Assembly: GCA_021781315.1 (NCBI GenBank)
Contig: JAJXXB010000225.1
Location: 1-8,794, forward strand
Direction of reading: 5' to 3'
Source: Actinomycetes bacterium
GTDB lineage: Bacteria; Actinomycetota; Acidimicrobiia; Acidimicrobiales; RAAP-2
DNA: 8,794 nucleotides
Below are positions 7,867-8,794 of the stretch, piece by piece. A program made the position numbers and the translations under genes. Position 1 is the first letter of the stretch; each line of letters starts with the position of its first letter. The notes under the pieces were generated by a model. It made no database searches, was not told the DNA's origin, and saw only the letters and a program-made list of their open reading frames with translations.

Positions 7867-8579
7867 CAGGCGTGGGTTCGCGTGTGACGCTCCGCGACGT
7901 CAAAGGCCACCTGAGCGAGCGCCACGTACGTCGAGCGCTCGCTCGCCGGGATGGCCCCGAGGTGGGCGTCGATGGTGGCGAGGTCGCCGCGGGCCGCCGG
8001 ACCGGTGAGCGCCCGCTCGGGGCCGCGCTCGACGACGTCCTCGAGCGCCATCTGGGCGAGCGGCAGGAAGTCCTCGAGGCTGAGTCCGGCGTTCTCGGCG
8101 AGGCGCTGCACGTGGGCGAGCAGGGCGACGAGGTGGTTCGCGGCCACGGTCGCGGTGGCGTGGTAGGCGGCACGCTGGTCATCGTTCAGTGCCAGGGCCC
8201 GGCCGCGCAGGGACGTCACGAGTTCACGCGCCAGCGGGTCGCCCGCCACCGCGAACGTGGCACCGACGAGCCGCTCGGCCCCGACGTCCTCGCTCGGCAT
8301 CGTGACCAGCGGGTGGATCGACGCGACGCGCGGGTGCGGCGCGAGCACGGCGAGCGTGCGCGAGCCCGCCACGTGGGCGACCACGCGCGAAGGGTCGACC
8401 GGGAGCTGCGAGGCGGTCGCCGCGATGGCGTCGTCGGGCACGGCGAGCAGGACCAGGTCGACCTCGCCGATCCGATCGAGCTCGTCGTGGTGCACGAGGG
8501 TCACGCGGTGGCCACGGCGCGCCAGCGCTACTGAGAAGGAGGTGCCGGCTCGACCGGCCCCAATGATGGCGATCCTCAT
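7866..8579 (-). CDS. Rossmann-like/DUF2520 oxidoreductase-like protein linked to panC
   Basis: The 237-residue protein opens with a Rossmann dinucleotide-binding strand, MRIAIIGAGRAG (1-12, GxGxxG). Next come VLLAVPDDAI (43-52), VAHVAGS (67-73), ASIHPLVTMP (86-95), a helical segment YHATATVAANHL (139-150) and the DUF2520 hallmark LTGPAARGDLATIDAHL (191-207). This is the two-domain layout of 6-phosphogluconate/ketopantoate-reductase-like enzymes, with no assigned reaction that I know of. The start at 8579 begins exactly at the Rossmann strand and has GGAG 5 nt upstream; a longer frame to 8711 would overlap folK and add an Arg-rich, non-family N-terminus. Its TGA overlaps the panC ATG. The mycobacterial homologue (Rv3603c) also precedes panC. 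The fold and position suggest a reductase in or near pantothenate synthesis, possibly a stand-in for PanE, but this is inference. Confidence 0.88.
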   Translation of the reverse strand: MRIAIIGAGRAGTSFSVALARRGHRVTLVHHDELDRIGEVDLVLLAVPDDAIAATASQLPVDPSRVVAHVAGSRTLAVLAPHPRVASIHPLVTMPSEDVGAERLVGATFAVAGDPLARELVTSLRGRALALNDDQRAAYHATATVAANHLVALLAHVQRLAENAGLSLEDFLPLAQMALEDVVERGPERALTGPAARGDLATIDAHLGAIPASERSTYVALAQVAFDVAERHTRTHA

Positions 8580-8614
8580 CTCTGCTCCGTTCCGGCCCCG
8601 AGGGTGCCGTTCGG

Positions 8615-8794
8615 TTACTGCAACATCTCGAGTGTATCGAGTGCCACGACCCGACCCGACGCGCGCGCAACGTCGAGCTCGCTGACGAGTTCGGGCGCGA
8701 GCTCGCGCCACGGCACGACGACGAAGGCCCGCTCCATCGCGCGCGGGTGGGGCACCGTGAGCCGGGGGGCGTCGCTCGTGAAGCCCTCGACCCA
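8615..8794 (-). CDS. folK: FolK C-terminal part (6-hydroxymethyl-7,8-dihydropterin pyrophosphokinase), cut by window edge
   Basis: The last 59 codons of a minus-strand gene run from the window edge to a TAA at 8617-8615. The product includes RLTVPHPRAMERAFVVVPW followed by RELAPEL, the conserved C-terminal signature of HPPK. The two arginines of RLTVPHPR and ERAF correspond to the ATP-contacting arginines of the family. FolK transfers pyrophosphate from ATP to 6-hydroxymethyl-dihydropterin in folate synthesis. The stop lies 35 nt before the DUF2520 start, so folK probably heads or continues the same operon. The N-terminal part, including the metal-binding aspartates, lies outside the window and cannot be assessed. 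Confidence 0.9.
   Translation of the reverse strand, partial: WVEGFTSDAPRLTVPHPRAMERAFVVVPWRELAPELVSELDVARASGRVVALDTLEMLQ

Noticed and set aside
7015..7887. A 290-codon plus-strand frame opposite panC, and a similar one opposite lysS (4719-5888).
   Set aside because: Both are rich in R, H, V, D, G and A and show no family motif, while panC and lysS on the other strand carry full sets of catalytic motifs.
8580..8711. N-terminal extension of the DUF2520 gene to 8711.
   Set aside because: The added 44 residues are Arg-rich, overlap the folK coding end out of frame, and precede an ATG that has a ribosome site and begins exactly at the Rossmann strand.

Overview
This window is ordinary bacterial chromosome of high G+C content. 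It suggests an actinobacterium, probably outside the best-studied orders; an Acidimicrobiia-like lineage is an inference I cannot test here. The grounds are strong G/C at third codon positions, GTG and TTG start codons, a likely leaderless GTG gene, and a gene order recalling the mycobacterial folK ... DUF2520 - panC - panD - coaX ... lysS - lsr2 - clpC1 locus (Rv3606c to Rv3596c in M. tuberculosis, from memory).

Read from the right edge on the minus strand there is a tight cluster: the 3' end of folK (8794-8615), a Rossmann/DUF2520 protein (8579-7866), panC (7866-7012), coaX (7012-6185) and lysS (6182-4779). Junctions are 35 nt, a 1-nt TGATG overlap, another TGATG overlap, and 2 nt, so this is almost certainly one transcript with translational coupling. 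It joins folate synthesis (FolK), pantothenate synthesis (PanC), the first step of CoA synthesis (CoaX) and lysine charging (LysS). panD, which lies between panC and coaX in mycobacteria, is absent.

After a 240-nt non-coding interval with inverted repeats, a triple GTGAGA repeat and an A+T-rich strip, a DapB-like oxidoreductase follows on the minus strand (4538-3654). It has the DapB C-terminal domain but altered signature residues, and its first 55 codons are far less G+C-rich than the rest of the window. It converges on a plus-strand polyprenyl diphosphate synthase (2662-3639). Only 14 bp separate the two stop codons, and a hairpin there carries the DapB-like stop codon in its loop.

A 101-bp divergent promoter region (2561-2661) separates the prenyl synthase from clpC (2560-50, minus strand), a full-length Hsp100 unfoldase with N-domain repeats, two AAA+ modules and a ClpP-docking loop. 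The last 49 bp at the left edge hold no gene.

I found no mobile element, CRISPR array, tRNA, rRNA or defence system. The items most worth attention are the DapB-like gene with its unusual composition and leader, the missing panD, and the DUF2520 protein as a candidate pantothenate-pathway reductase. I see no clear sign of a wholly new multi-gene system.
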